Program-made: the position numbers and the translations under genes
Shown: in pieces, positions 25,101-31,950 of the stretch
How the letters are laid out: each line of letters opens with the position of its first letter
How positions within the stretch are numbered: the first letter of the stretch is position 1
Notes under the pieces: model-generated
What the model was told of the DNA's origin: nothing
Seen by the model: only the letters and a program-made list of their open reading frames with translations
The model's database searches: none
Source of the DNA: an uncultured Corynebacterium sp.
GTDB taxonomy: Bacteria > Actinomycetota > Actinomycetes > Mycobacteriales > Mycobacteriaceae
Assembly (NCBI RefSeq): GCF_946222305.1
Contig: NZ_CAMIHZ010000027.1
Span: 1 to 32,034 of the forward strand
Length of the DNA: 32,034 nucleotides
Direction: 5' to 3'

Positions 25101-25595
25101 GTTATCCAGGATGTGGACGACACGATACTCACTCTCTTCACCGACGCTTGGCGCGATGTCGAAGCAGAATTCCCTAGGGTTTTCGCCACCTTGTTCCCGG
25201 GCGGTGCGGGCCGCTTGGTATTGACCGAGCCAGACGACATGCTCACCACAGGCATCGAGGTGGAAGCACGGCCCCCGGGCAAGAAGGTCAAGCGCCTTTC
25301 GCTGCTCTCCGGTGGCGAAAAATCGCTGACTGCCCTGGCCATGCTGGTGGCCATCTTCCGTGCACGTCCCAGCCCGTTCTACGTCATGGATGAGGTCGAG
25401 GCCGCGTTGGATGACGTGAACCTGCGGCGCCTCATCGCGTTGTTCGAGGAGCTACGGAACGATTCGCAGCTCATCGTCATCACCCACCAAAAGCCCACGA
25501 TGGATGTGGCGAATGTGCTGTATGGCGTGACGATGCGCGGGGACGGTGTGACGCGCGTCATCTCCCAGCGAATGTCGCCCGCGACCAGCTCTTAA
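22107..25595 (+). CDS. smc: Chromosome segregation protein SMC
   Basis: A 1162-residue SMC ATPase. The N-terminal head has Walker A GPNGSGKSN (31-39). Two long coiled-coil arms flank a hinge around residues 500-660. The C-terminal head has the ABC signature LSGGEKSLTALAM (about 1067) and Walker B FYVMDEVEAALDD. It condenses and organises the chromosome with ScpA/ScpB, which are not in this window. It follows agcS and precedes an uncharacterised giant gene. Confidence 0.97.
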   Translation: MYLKSLTLKGFKSFASSTTLKLEPGICAVVGPNGSGKSNVVDALAWVMGEHSAKTLRGGKMEDVIFAGAGDRKPLGRAEVTLTIDNSDGALPIEYTEVSVTRRMFRDGASEYEINGAKARLMDIQELLSDSGIGREMHVIVGQGRLSQILESRPEERRAFIEEAAGVLKHRRRKEKAQRKLVSMQANLDRLHDLTDELHKQLGPLARQADAAQKASTVQATIRETKVQLAAHQVKTLSADLSDATTRAEMAAEQVEELQDALETHTATLTTTEEELRTALEQAEAAKHLWYRLSAVAEKNSATLRIAADRSQQHNEVSWSGPDPEQLLQRAEQAEEEQFELDEAVEMAAERLESIQEEVAEKEEAARLAEKEHFAQVRAIADRREGVVRLLASHESATQQLESVTAEARRAAEAVEQLQEALDAAAEDLAEATDELKDVESSGAGLTERTERAEKEVADAEARAEDLRAAQLATERAIATAEATIVAWEERLRPSDGAAVAVRAAEEQGVDISALTEHIKATDGWSVALSAVLGEVAAAGLVVASSDESQADALLEALHEAAQGRAVVLQPRSTKAWRLDTAPVAGEWLLDHVECSEAAQGPINSLLVDVVAVDNSAEARRVVAEDPRLRAVTPSGQVFGAGWAASGHGGSTPVELAEKVDAEKRGVEKKKKQLSDQQAALDGALETASDMRTAAATARAADQEYKAGKRAAEQRVVATQKSFDAARNQLERAVANRDQAEQRQAETAEQVEELADRVSRVDNEDHEQEPSTAGRDAAASQLQQVRAMEMEAKLALRSAQERSESARGKAEALRRQARHEEQARAQHAKAQAARQAARVMAQAVQEQAARVGQRIAEALERADENRTITEQSYKQWQATMSQQKDKVSALTAQLGRLTDNAHSAEVARAQAQVKIEQAVESALEQLGMTAEQLLAEELPEHFSPEATRAELKKAEKALKTLGKVNPLALEEFKALEERYNFLAQQLEDVEQARRDLQDVIQDVDDTILTLFTDAWRDVEAEFPRVFATLFPGGAGRLVLTEPDDMLTTGIEVEARPPGKKVKRLSLLSGGEKSLTALAMLVAIFRARPSPFYVMDEVEAALDDVNLRRLIALFEELRNDSQLIVITHQKPTMDVANVLYGVTMRGDGVTRVISQRMSPATSS

Positions 25596-25609
25596 AGGTG
25601 GGGGCACCT
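25596..25609 (+). terminator. Weak hairpin after smc
   Basis: AGGTG-GGGG-CACCT begins directly after the smc stop codon. The stem is only five base pairs and no U run follows. Confidence 0.25.
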
Positions 25610-25636
25610 CGTGGCCAAGCCGCCGATGGACGTGGT

Positions 25637-25642
25637 TAGAAT
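25637..25642 (+). promoter_or_regulatory. -10 box giving a leaderless transcript for the 1168-residue protein
   Basis: TAGAAT lies 6 nt before a GTG start, with no ribosome site. It indicates the gene has its own promoter after smc. Confidence 0.5.
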
Positions 25643-25648
25643 GGCTTC

Positions 25649-28600
25649 GTGACTTACAGCCCGATCGCAGACCTGCAGGACACTCTTCTTCCATGGGCTT
25701 CCACGACGGAGGCTCGACTGGAATCCGAATTCGCCGAAGCCCAGCTGTTCGTAGAGCTAGACATCAACGGTGACGAACTCGAGCGCATGGCACGCTTTTT
25801 CGGTACCTTCATCTCCCGCCAGGTGGAGGCTGGTTCCAGCGAGAGCGCGTTGCTGGAGGCCTGCCCGGCGATCACCGCGGCTACTCTGATTTCCCGCGCG
25901 GCACGTTTCCACGAGGTCGGCGAGTTGGCTTCGGAGTACTGGTTCGGCCTAGGTCTGGAACCGACCCCAGCGCGTCGTAAGCTCATCGATGGGCGCTACC
26001 GCGAGATCCTGGAGGCCGCGGGGCTGAACACCTTCGATGAGGTCACCGGTGGCCCTGATGGCGAACTTGGCCGTTTGTTTGCTCACGTCGGCGTGGCCAC
26101 GGACTGGGTGCCGGAGCTTATCGAGCTTATTGATTCTCGACGCCTGGAGGGCACCGACGAGGAATCCCTCGCTACCGAAGCCGAAGCATTGGTAGGGATC
26201 CTGGCGGAACAACCTCGCCAGGTGGGCCCGTTGTGCCAGACCCTGCCGGAAACAGCGGCCCAGCTGCTGCGGCCCGTTGTGGCCACCGTTCGTTATGCCG
26301 CGGATAACCCCGAGGGCTGGGAGTACGCTCTGCAGGCCGGGGAAGTCGATGGCGCCGAGGAGTTTCCTGCGCTGATCCGTGAGGATGTCGTGGAAGAGCT
26401 GCGCGAACGTCCTGCCGGCACGCTGGAGCGTAGGCACAGCGTGGGCGTCGCACGAAAAGAAGACCAACCGCGCTTCCACCTCGACGTAGAGAGAAAGCGT
26501 GTGGTGCTGCGACTGCCAGCGCAACCGCTGGAAGACGAAGATGGTGCGGAGATACGCTGGCGCGTGGATTTCGATGGCCGTCCAGGAGCGTTTCGTGCGA
26601 TGCGCAGCGAGAACCCAGCGCGCGTGGAATCCGAGATAGTCGACGTGCCGGTGCGCCACCCGCTGCGTGAGGTGCGCGTGCGCAACAAGGCCAGCGACCA
26701 CCACTGGCACCTGCCGATGGTTAATTCCGCAACGGATCCGGTGTTGGTGTTCACCGTTCGGGGCCATGACGTGTCCGATCACGTGTGTTTGCACCATAGC
26801 GAAGTTTTTGTGGTGTGCCCGCAGGATTCGGTGGCCAAGGATCCGGTGCGCGATGAGATCGTTCCGGTGCTGTCCGAGCAGGGTATGAAGACATGGGATG
26901 GCTGGGTCATTCGCCAGCTGGACCTATCTGAGGCGCTGGCGTTGCACGTGGAGCGCCCCGGTGAACCCCAACCATCGATGCTCGGGGTGCGCGCGATCGA
27001 TCCGCGTCAGCGCGTGCGTTTCATCGAGCCCGACGAGCCGCTGCCAGCGGTGCGCACCTTGGCGGATAAGGCCATCCACGCCGAGAGCCTGATGGTGGAA
27101 TTCCCGCCGACGATTTCCGGTGCGACGGAAGAGTGGTACCTGTCTGTTTCTGCCTACGCGGGCCCTGGTGAGGTCGGCGAGGAGGTTTCCGAGGAGCAAC
27201 CCCTGGAGGTCCCGGCAGAAGGCGGCGCGTTCGAGGTTTTCGATCCCGAGGCTTATGACTCTCCGTGGGCTGGCGAGTATTTGGTTCGCCTGCGTGGTCC
27301 TCGCAATGAATCCTTCCGTCACGAGTACGCCCTCGTCGAGGGCATGGGCGTGGAAGTGGAAATCGAAGGCCCCAGCTCGCAGACCCGTCTGCCGATGCGA
27401 GGCGGTCTGAGCCCAACCACGGTTCGCCTCCTGCCAGGGGAAAAGCCTTTCGTGCGCGTCAAGCCCATCAAGTTGGGCGCGGAGGAAAGCTACGCGTTGG
27501 TGTCCGTGGAAACTGATGCGGGCGATGCACTGCCGATCGTGGTTCGCCCGCCGTGGATCCGTTACCAGCTGACCATGCACGGCGAGGACCCCATGTGGCG
27601 CACCGAGCCGATCCAGATTGCGGCATCGTGGTTAAACGCCGCTTCCCGGTTCCGCGTCCGCCCGGGCGCACCGATGGAGGACCCGCGCTTCGTCATCCGC
27701 GATCGCCATGGCAACCCCGTTCGCACGTTGGCGCTGACCACGGTCGACGATGTGACTTGGTTCGTGGATCTTTCAACGGTCGCCAGCAGCGTTGGCCTGA
27801 TGAGTCAGGGCAGCTTCGAGTTCGAATTCGTGGACCCCATCGCCGCCCGCCGGGTGAGCGTTCGCCTAGTCAATGTGGTTCCCGATGGCCAGTGGGGCGT
27901 CGACATTGAAGATGACCAGTTGAAGGTCCGTAGTGAGATGCCCGGCCAGCTAGAGACCATGGGCGCGTGGGTGTGGCCGTTGACCGCGCCATGGGAATCT
28001 GCCCGTTTCGTCGATTGCGGCGGCGATTTGCCCGCGGAACTCGTAGAGGCCGGTCCGCTGAGTGTGCAGCTGTTCCACCAGGATCGCTTTAGCCACCTGC
28101 GCCCGCCGGTGGTTGCGGGGGCACGTTCGGTCAAGGTTGCTGCTCCTGGTTTCTTTACTGGGGATGACGCCGATTCACCCTGGGCGCAGTTGTCGGCTTT
28201 CTTGGCGGGCGAGCGTGAGGACATTCCGACGGATGCTCCGGTGCTATCGACGCTATGGGACGTTCAGGCCGGTTGGCTAGCCGGTCGCTTTGAGGTCATG
28301 GATAAGCTGCGCGAAGCGTTGACTCATGACCCGCGCGCCTCTATCGGTGCCATGTCGCGGTCGCTGGTTCCCGCGAGTGATCGTCCCGCGCAGTTCATTG
28401 CGTCTGGTTTGGTGCACACGCCGATGACCAGTGGCCAGGGTGCGGAAAACAGCAGCGACCATGACGGCCACGGTGATACGCCGTGGATTGCGGCCTTGGA
28501 GATCCTCGACGAGCTTTCGCGGATCGACGATGAGTCCTTAGAAGCCCGCAAGCTGCGGGCGGAGTTGGGCGACGTTGCTGGTGCGCCACTGGTGCAGACG

Positions 28601-29155
28601 GTGGAGACCGGCCGGGATGTGTCCCTGGATACAGCGTGCATCGATAACACGACGGTGCAGATCGCGCACATGGACCCAGCGCAGCAGAAGGCTGTGTTGG
28701 ACATGTTCTTCGGTGGTGCCGGGGTAGTGCCGGGCGCCTTGAGTGAAGAAAACAGCCGTTTGATTGCGGTATTCGAGACGTTTAAAAAGCGCCAGGAGCT
28801 GTCCGACTTGCTGGGCGATCCGCAGTTGATGAAAACGGCGGTGGCCGTTTTACGCCGCGTCAAGTCCGCCAACCGGCAGCTGTACTTGTCCGCCCGTGTA
28901 CGTTTCGATCGTTTGTCGGGTGTGGATACTGATACGCCGGCGAACCGCTGGGCCTTGGCCCCAGTGGTCAGCATGATCTTTGCTTTGGCTACTCGTATGC
29001 ACGCGCATGGTCACTTGTCCTCGTTGGGTCAGTTACCACAGGCATATGCCGGGTGGGCAGATATGGCTCGTCTGGTGCCGGATTTGGTGACAGGCGATAT
29101 TGTCTCCGCGGACGCGATGGTACTGGGTATTTTCGGACCTCAAGTCGAGGAGTAA
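25649..29155 (+). CDS. Large uncharacterised protein between smc and ftsY
   Basis: An unrecognised 1168-residue protein with no signal peptide and no membrane segment. The N-terminal 260 residues look helical. From about residue 270 to 850 the sequence alternates in a beta-sandwich manner, e.g. RFHLDVERKRVVLRLPAQPL and later WRVDFDGRPGAF. The last 300 residues again look helical and include a His/Asp-rich stretch SSDHDGHGDTPW. No catalytic motif is evident. Base and codon use resemble the neighbours, so it is not recently acquired. Its place between smc and ftsY, and its GTG with TAGAAT 6 nt upstream, suggest an independent leaderless gene. A role in chromosome or DNA biology is only suggested by the neighbour. 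Confidence 0.85.
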   Translation: MTYSPIADLQDTLLPWASTTEARLESEFAEAQLFVELDINGDELERMARFFGTFISRQVEAGSSESALLEACPAITAATLISRAARFHEVGELASEYWFGLGLEPTPARRKLIDGRYREILEAAGLNTFDEVTGGPDGELGRLFAHVGVATDWVPELIELIDSRRLEGTDEESLATEAEALVGILAEQPRQVGPLCQTLPETAAQLLRPVVATVRYAADNPEGWEYALQAGEVDGAEEFPALIREDVVEELRERPAGTLERRHSVGVARKEDQPRFHLDVERKRVVLRLPAQPLEDEDGAEIRWRVDFDGRPGAFRAMRSENPARVESEIVDVPVRHPLREVRVRNKASDHHWHLPMVNSATDPVLVFTVRGHDVSDHVCLHHSEVFVVCPQDSVAKDPVRDEIVPVLSEQGMKTWDGWVIRQLDLSEALALHVERPGEPQPSMLGVRAIDPRQRVRFIEPDEPLPAVRTLADKAIHAESLMVEFPPTISGATEEWYLSVSAYAGPGEVGEEVSEEQPLEVPAEGGAFEVFDPEAYDSPWAGEYLVRLRGPRNESFRHEYALVEGMGVEVEIEGPSSQTRLPMRGGLSPTTVRLLPGEKPFVRVKPIKLGAEESYALVSVETDAGDALPIVVRPPWIRYQLTMHGEDPMWRTEPIQIAASWLNAASRFRVRPGAPMEDPRFVIRDRHGNPVRTLALTTVDDVTWFVDLSTVASSVGLMSQGSFEFEFVDPIAARRVSVRLVNVVPDGQWGVDIEDDQLKVRSEMPGQLETMGAWVWPLTAPWESARFVDCGGDLPAELVEAGPLSVQLFHQDRFSHLRPPVVAGARSVKVAAPGFFTGDDADSPWAQLSAFLAGEREDIPTDAPVLSTLWDVQAGWLAGRFEVMDKLREALTHDPRASIGAMSRSLVPASDRPAQFIASGLVHTPMTSGQGAENSSDHDGHGDTPWIAALEILDELSRIDDESLEARKLRAELGDVAGAPLVQTVETGRDVSLDTACIDNTTVQIAHMDPAQQKAVLDMFFGGAGVVPGALSEENSRLIAVFETFKKRQELSDLLGDPQLMKTAVAVLRRVKSANRQLYLSARVRFDRLSGVDTDTPANRWALAPVVSMIFALATRMHAHGHLSSLGQLPQAYAGWADMARLVPDLVTGDIVSADAMVLGIFGPQVEE

Positions 29156-29159
29156 GTCC

Positions 29160-29180
29160 CCCAGTCCCCCGGTAACTGGG
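29160..29180 (+). terminator. Hairpin after the 1168-residue gene
   Basis: CCCAGT (29160-29165) pairs with ACTGGG (29175-29180) around a nine-base loop, five bases past the stop codon. It is followed by TTGCTTGC and no U run, so this is a weak candidate. Confidence 0.35.
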
Positions 29181-29223
29181 TTGCTTGCAGCGCGCCCACA
29201 CAAGTTCTGAAACACTGGTAGCT

Positions 29224-30705
29224 ATGAACACTTCAATTCTTGTGTGGGTCATTGTTGGCGTGGTGGCGCTTGTCGTCATCGCCGCCATCATTATTGCGAT
29301 TGGCCTGAAGCGCAGTAAGTCCAAGCAGATCTCTTTCGAAAAGAAGGAGGAGCTCGAGCAGGAGAAGCCTGATAGCGGAAATTACCAAGCTCAAGGCGGT
29401 TTTAACTTCACTGCGGGCGGGGGAGCGGGGGCCAGCACCAAGGTCGCTGAGCCTGTAGGAAAGCCGGCGCCCAAGCCTGAACCCAAGCCTGAACCCAAGC
29501 CTGAACCCAAGCCTGCGCCTGCACCTGAGGCAAAGCCCGAGCCACAGCCCAAGCCCGCTCCGGAAGCGAAGCCCGCTGCAGCTCCTGAGGTAAAGCCCGA
29601 GACTGAAGCTAAGCCGGAGACTGAGGCCAAGCCTGAGTCTATGGCCGAAACTCAGCCTGAGCCTGAGCCGGCTCTAGAGACTCAGTCCGAGCCCTCTCCA
29701 GAGTCGAAGCCCGCTCCCACTCCAGAACCTCAACCTGACGACCAGCCAGAACCCGCCCCCGCTCCAGCGAAAACCGATGAGATCGCCCCAGTCCAGGGTC
29801 GCCTCGGCAAGCTGCGTGGCCGTATGTCCAAGTCGCAAAACGTCATCGGCCGTGGCGTTTTGGGCATCCTTTCCGCGGGTGACCTCGACGAGGACGCCTG
29901 GGAGGAAATCGAGGACACCCTCCTTATGGCTGACCTGGGGACCAAGACCACGCTCGCTGTCGTGGAAGATCTCCGCGAACGCATCGCAATCAACGGCGTC
30001 TCCAGCGAGGAAGAAGCCCGCGAAATGCTGCGTGCATCGCTCATCGATGCCTGCAAGCCAGACCTCGATCGTTCCATCAAGGCCATGCCTTATGAGGGCA
30101 AGCCAGCTGTGATCATGGTGGTGGGCGTGAACGGCACCGGCAAGACCACGACCACCGGCAAGCTGTCCCGCGTGCTCGTCGGCATGGGCCACAAGGTCCT
30201 CCTCGGCGCCGCTGATACTTTCCGCGCCGCTGCCGCCGACCAGCTCGAAACCTGGGGACGCCGCGTGGGCGCCGAAACCGTCCGCGGCAAGGAAGGCGCC
30301 GATCCGGCCTCCGTAGCGTTCGATGCCGTCGCCAAGGGCACCGAAGACGGCGTGGACGTCGTCGTCATCGATACCGCCGGCCGCCTCCACACCTCGGTCG
30401 GCCTCATGGATCAGCTGGGCAAGGTCAAGCGTGTCGTGGAAAAGAAGGCCAAAGTCGACGAGGTGCTTCTGGTTCTCGACGCCACCGTTGGCCAAAACGG
30501 CCTCATGCAAGCCCGCGTATTCCGCGAGGTCGTGGATATCACGGGTGTAGTCCTCACGAAGCTCGACGGAACCGCCAAGGGCGGCATCGTGTTCCAGGTG
30601 CAGGAGGAACTTGGTGTGCCCGTTAAGCTCGTGGGACTCGGCGAGGGCGCAGACCACTTGGCTCCCTTCGAGGTGGAAAGCTTCGTGGACGCGCTGCTGG
30701 GCTAG
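29224..30705 (+). CDS. ftsY: Signal recognition particle receptor FtsY
   Basis: A 493-residue SRP receptor GTPase that docks ribosome-SRP complexes at the membrane. An N-terminal membrane segment (about residues 4-28) is followed by a Pro/Glu/Lys/Ala-rich low-complexity linker (about 80-180), then the SRP GTPase NG domain: P-loop GVNGTGKTTTTGKL (about 301), DTAGRLHTS (383), and TKLDGTAKGG (about 445). The open frame starts at 29185, but the ATG at 29224 places the membrane segment correctly. It has no clear Shine-Dalgarno; AACACT (29211-29216) is a degenerate -10. Confidence 0.95.
   Translation: MNTSILVWVIVGVVALVVIAAIIIAIGLKRSKSKQISFEKKEELEQEKPDSGNYQAQGGFNFTAGGGAGASTKVAEPVGKPAPKPEPKPEPKPEPKPAPAPEAKPEPQPKPAPEAKPAAAPEVKPETEAKPETEAKPESMAETQPEPEPALETQSEPSPESKPAPTPEPQPDDQPEPAPAPAKTDEIAPVQGRLGKLRGRMSKSQNVIGRGVLGILSAGDLDEDAWEEIEDTLLMADLGTKTTLAVVEDLRERIAINGVSSEEEAREMLRASLIDACKPDLDRSIKAMPYEGKPAVIMVVGVNGTGKTTTTGKLSRVLVGMGHKVLLGAADTFRAAAADQLETWGRRVGAETVRGKEGADPASVAFDAVAKGTEDGVDVVVIDTAGRLHTSVGLMDQLGKVKRVVEKKAKVDEVLLVLDATVGQNGLMQARVFREVVDITGVVLTKLDGTAKGGIVFQVQEELGVPVKLVGLGEGADHLAPFEVESFVDALLG
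29470..29515 (+). repeat. 12-base tandem repeat in the ftsY linker
   Basis: CCCAAGCCTGAA occurs three times in tandem from 29470 to 29505, and a fourth partial copy ends at 29515. It encodes a repeated Pro-Lys-Pro-Glu unit in the disordered linker, and copy number may vary between strains without shifting the frame. Confidence 0.75.
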
Positions 30706-30850
30706 GTCAACGAGTTTTCGAAACAATCCTGAAACACGGAACCTGCGGATATTCATATAAATGAAACTCTCCTAAACCAATTGCGAAACATCTGGCGATG
30801 ACAATTGGGGGCGTCGGTAAAAAACGACTTCTTCAGGAAGAGGAGAGCAT
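30706..30850 (+). promoter_or_regulatory. amtB upstream region with inverted repeats
   Basis: A 145-bp gap. TTCAT-ATAA-ATGAA (30752-30765) is a perfect 5-bp inverted repeat. CCAATTG (30777-30783) and CAATTGG (30802-30808) form a 7-bp inverted repeat with an 18-base spacer. A GAGGAG ribosome site precedes the amtB ATG. I see no clear AmtR box of the C. glutamicum kind (CTAT-N6-ATAG). Confidence 0.5.
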
Positions 30851-31399
30851 ATGACTACCGAGCAAATGTCTGTAGCCAGTGGAGATTCCGCGTGGATGCT
30901 TATTAGTGCAGCGCTGGTGTTGTTGATGACACCGGCGCTTGCGCTGTTCTATGGCGGAATGTCTAGGCAAAAATCGGCGATCAATATGATGCTGATGTCT
31001 TTTGCGTCGATGGCTGTGGTGGGGGTGTGTTACATCCTGTGGGGATGGTCAATGTCTTATGGCCATCAGTCTTTCGCTGGGGTGGTGGCAAATCCGCTGG
31101 AGTTCTTCGGACTCAAAAACGCCATCATTACCGATGGCAATACCTACGTGGCGGGTGCGAACGGGTACGCCAACGTCATTGATATTTGTTTCCAGGTCAC
31201 GTTCGCCATGATCGCGGTGGCTATCATCTCTGGTTCTTTAGCGAACCGAGTCAAGATACGAACTTGGCTAATTTTTAGCGCCCTATGGGTGACATTCGCC
31301 TATTTTCCGATGGCACACATGGTGTGGGGCGGCGGACTGCTTGGCCACTCGGCGGACGGAATCGCGGCAAAGGTGTTCGGGACCGTGAGTGAAAAGTAA
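30851..31399 (+). pseudogene. amtB: Truncated ammonium transporter gene (N-terminal part)
   Basis: A 182-residue frame that is a clean N-terminal half of an Amt transporter: SAWMLISAALVLLMTPALAL at the N-terminus and YFPMAHMVWGGGLLG near the end. Amt proteins are normally about 430 residues with 11 membrane segments; here only about five are present. The frame ends at VFGTVSEK, before the segment that carries the conserved DFAGGTVVHI (pore Asp and His) and the second pore His. It therefore cannot form a normal channel. The following DNA becomes AT-rich at about 31400 and no continuation is seen in any frame to the window end. In C. glutamicum amtB-glnK-glnD follows ftsY; here glnK is not in view. 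Confidence 0.8.
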
Positions 31400-31583
31400 T
31401 AACCAATTGGTGCAGTGTTTTCTGGTCTCGGGTGAAGTATTATCGTTTATTTATGCAGGCGTTGCTGTGCTTTCGGAAGACTATAGTGGTTTAATTCTTC
31501 CTGCGGTGGTAGCTATTATGTTTCTTCTTTTTCCCCAGGCAAGAGAATGGATAGAGACAAGTTCTGAATCGAGTGAGAGTTAG
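31389..31583 (+). CDS. Small hydrophobic protein of unknown function
   Basis: A 64-residue frame with two hydrophobic segments (about residues 8-28 and 34-49) and a Ser/Glu-rich end. It is not recognised. The GTG start overlaps the amtB fragment and has no good ribosome site; TTG 31407 or GTG 31410 are alternatives. Codon use is AT-rich, unlike the neighbours. Because its start lies at the amtB junction, it may be the 3' remainder of a longer foreign gene rather than a full gene. Confidence 0.45.
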   Translation: MKSNNQLVQCFLVSGEVLSFIYAGVAVLSEDYSGLILPAVVAIMFLLFPQAREWIETSSESSES

Positions 31584-31611
31584 AGAAACAAACTGCAGAA
31601 TATTATTTCTA

Positions 31612-31617
31612 TAGAAT
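31612..31617 (+). promoter_or_regulatory. -10 box giving a leaderless transcript for the 99-residue protein
   Basis: TAGAAT lies 7 nt before the ATG at 31625, with no ribosome site. It is the same design as for smc. Confidence 0.45.
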
Positions 31618-31624
31618 TAGGCTC

Positions 31625-31924
31625 ATGGAAGAAAAACGACTGTCCTCATTATTCTTTGGCAATGTTGTTCTTGAGTCCCAGGTATTAGGAACATTCCCAA
31701 AAATCTACGCTGATGATATGCACTCGTATTGGATGCGTCCGAGTAGGGATGGCATGCTTTCTGTACCGCTAGATGATCTACGCGGAAGCATCAGCTCCGA
31801 TAAGGCTGAGAAACTCTCCAACAAAATACTTGAATCTGTGTCCGCAGAATTGAACGCTAATTATCCAGGAGGCAAAAGCCAAGCAGTAAAAGAACTGACT
31901 GCCTGGCTTTTACAGGACTCCTAA
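31625..31924 (+). CDS. Uncharacterised 99-residue protein in AT-rich DNA
   Basis: A soluble-looking protein with no signal or membrane segment and a helical C-terminal half (SSDKAEKLSNKILESVSAEL). It is not recognised. Codon use is AT-rich compared with the housekeeping genes upstream, suggesting acquisition. It follows the small hydrophobic frame by 41 bases and is followed by what appears to be an insertion sequence. A small immunity- or regulator-type protein is possible but no motif supports that. Confidence 0.55.
   Translation: MEEKRLSSLFFGNVVLESQVLGTFPKIYADDMHSYWMRPSRDGMLSVPLDDLRGSISSDKAEKLSNKILESVSAELNANYPGGKSQAVKELTAWLLQDS
31874..31911 (+). terminator. Terminator-like hairpin inside the end of the 99-residue frame
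   Basis: AAAAGCCAAGCAGT (31874-31887) and ACTGCCTGGCTTTT (31898-31911) pair over 14 positions with one mismatch around a ten-base loop. The 3' arm ends in TTTT. It looks like an intrinsic terminator, yet it lies in the last coding codons. Confidence 0.45.
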
Positions 31925-31950
31925 ACATCGCAGGGGAGATGCACTTCCTT

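Noticed and set aside
29470..29515. Repeat array that might be CRISPR-like
   Set aside because: The units are contiguous, 12 bases long, without spacers, and in frame with a Pro-Lys-Pro-Glu protein repeat in ftsY.
31606..31620. Possible AmtR box (TTTCTATAGAATTAG) near the amtB remnant
   Set aside because: The CTAT half is present but the required ATAG half six bases later is absent. The sequence is better explained as a TAGAAT -10 box.
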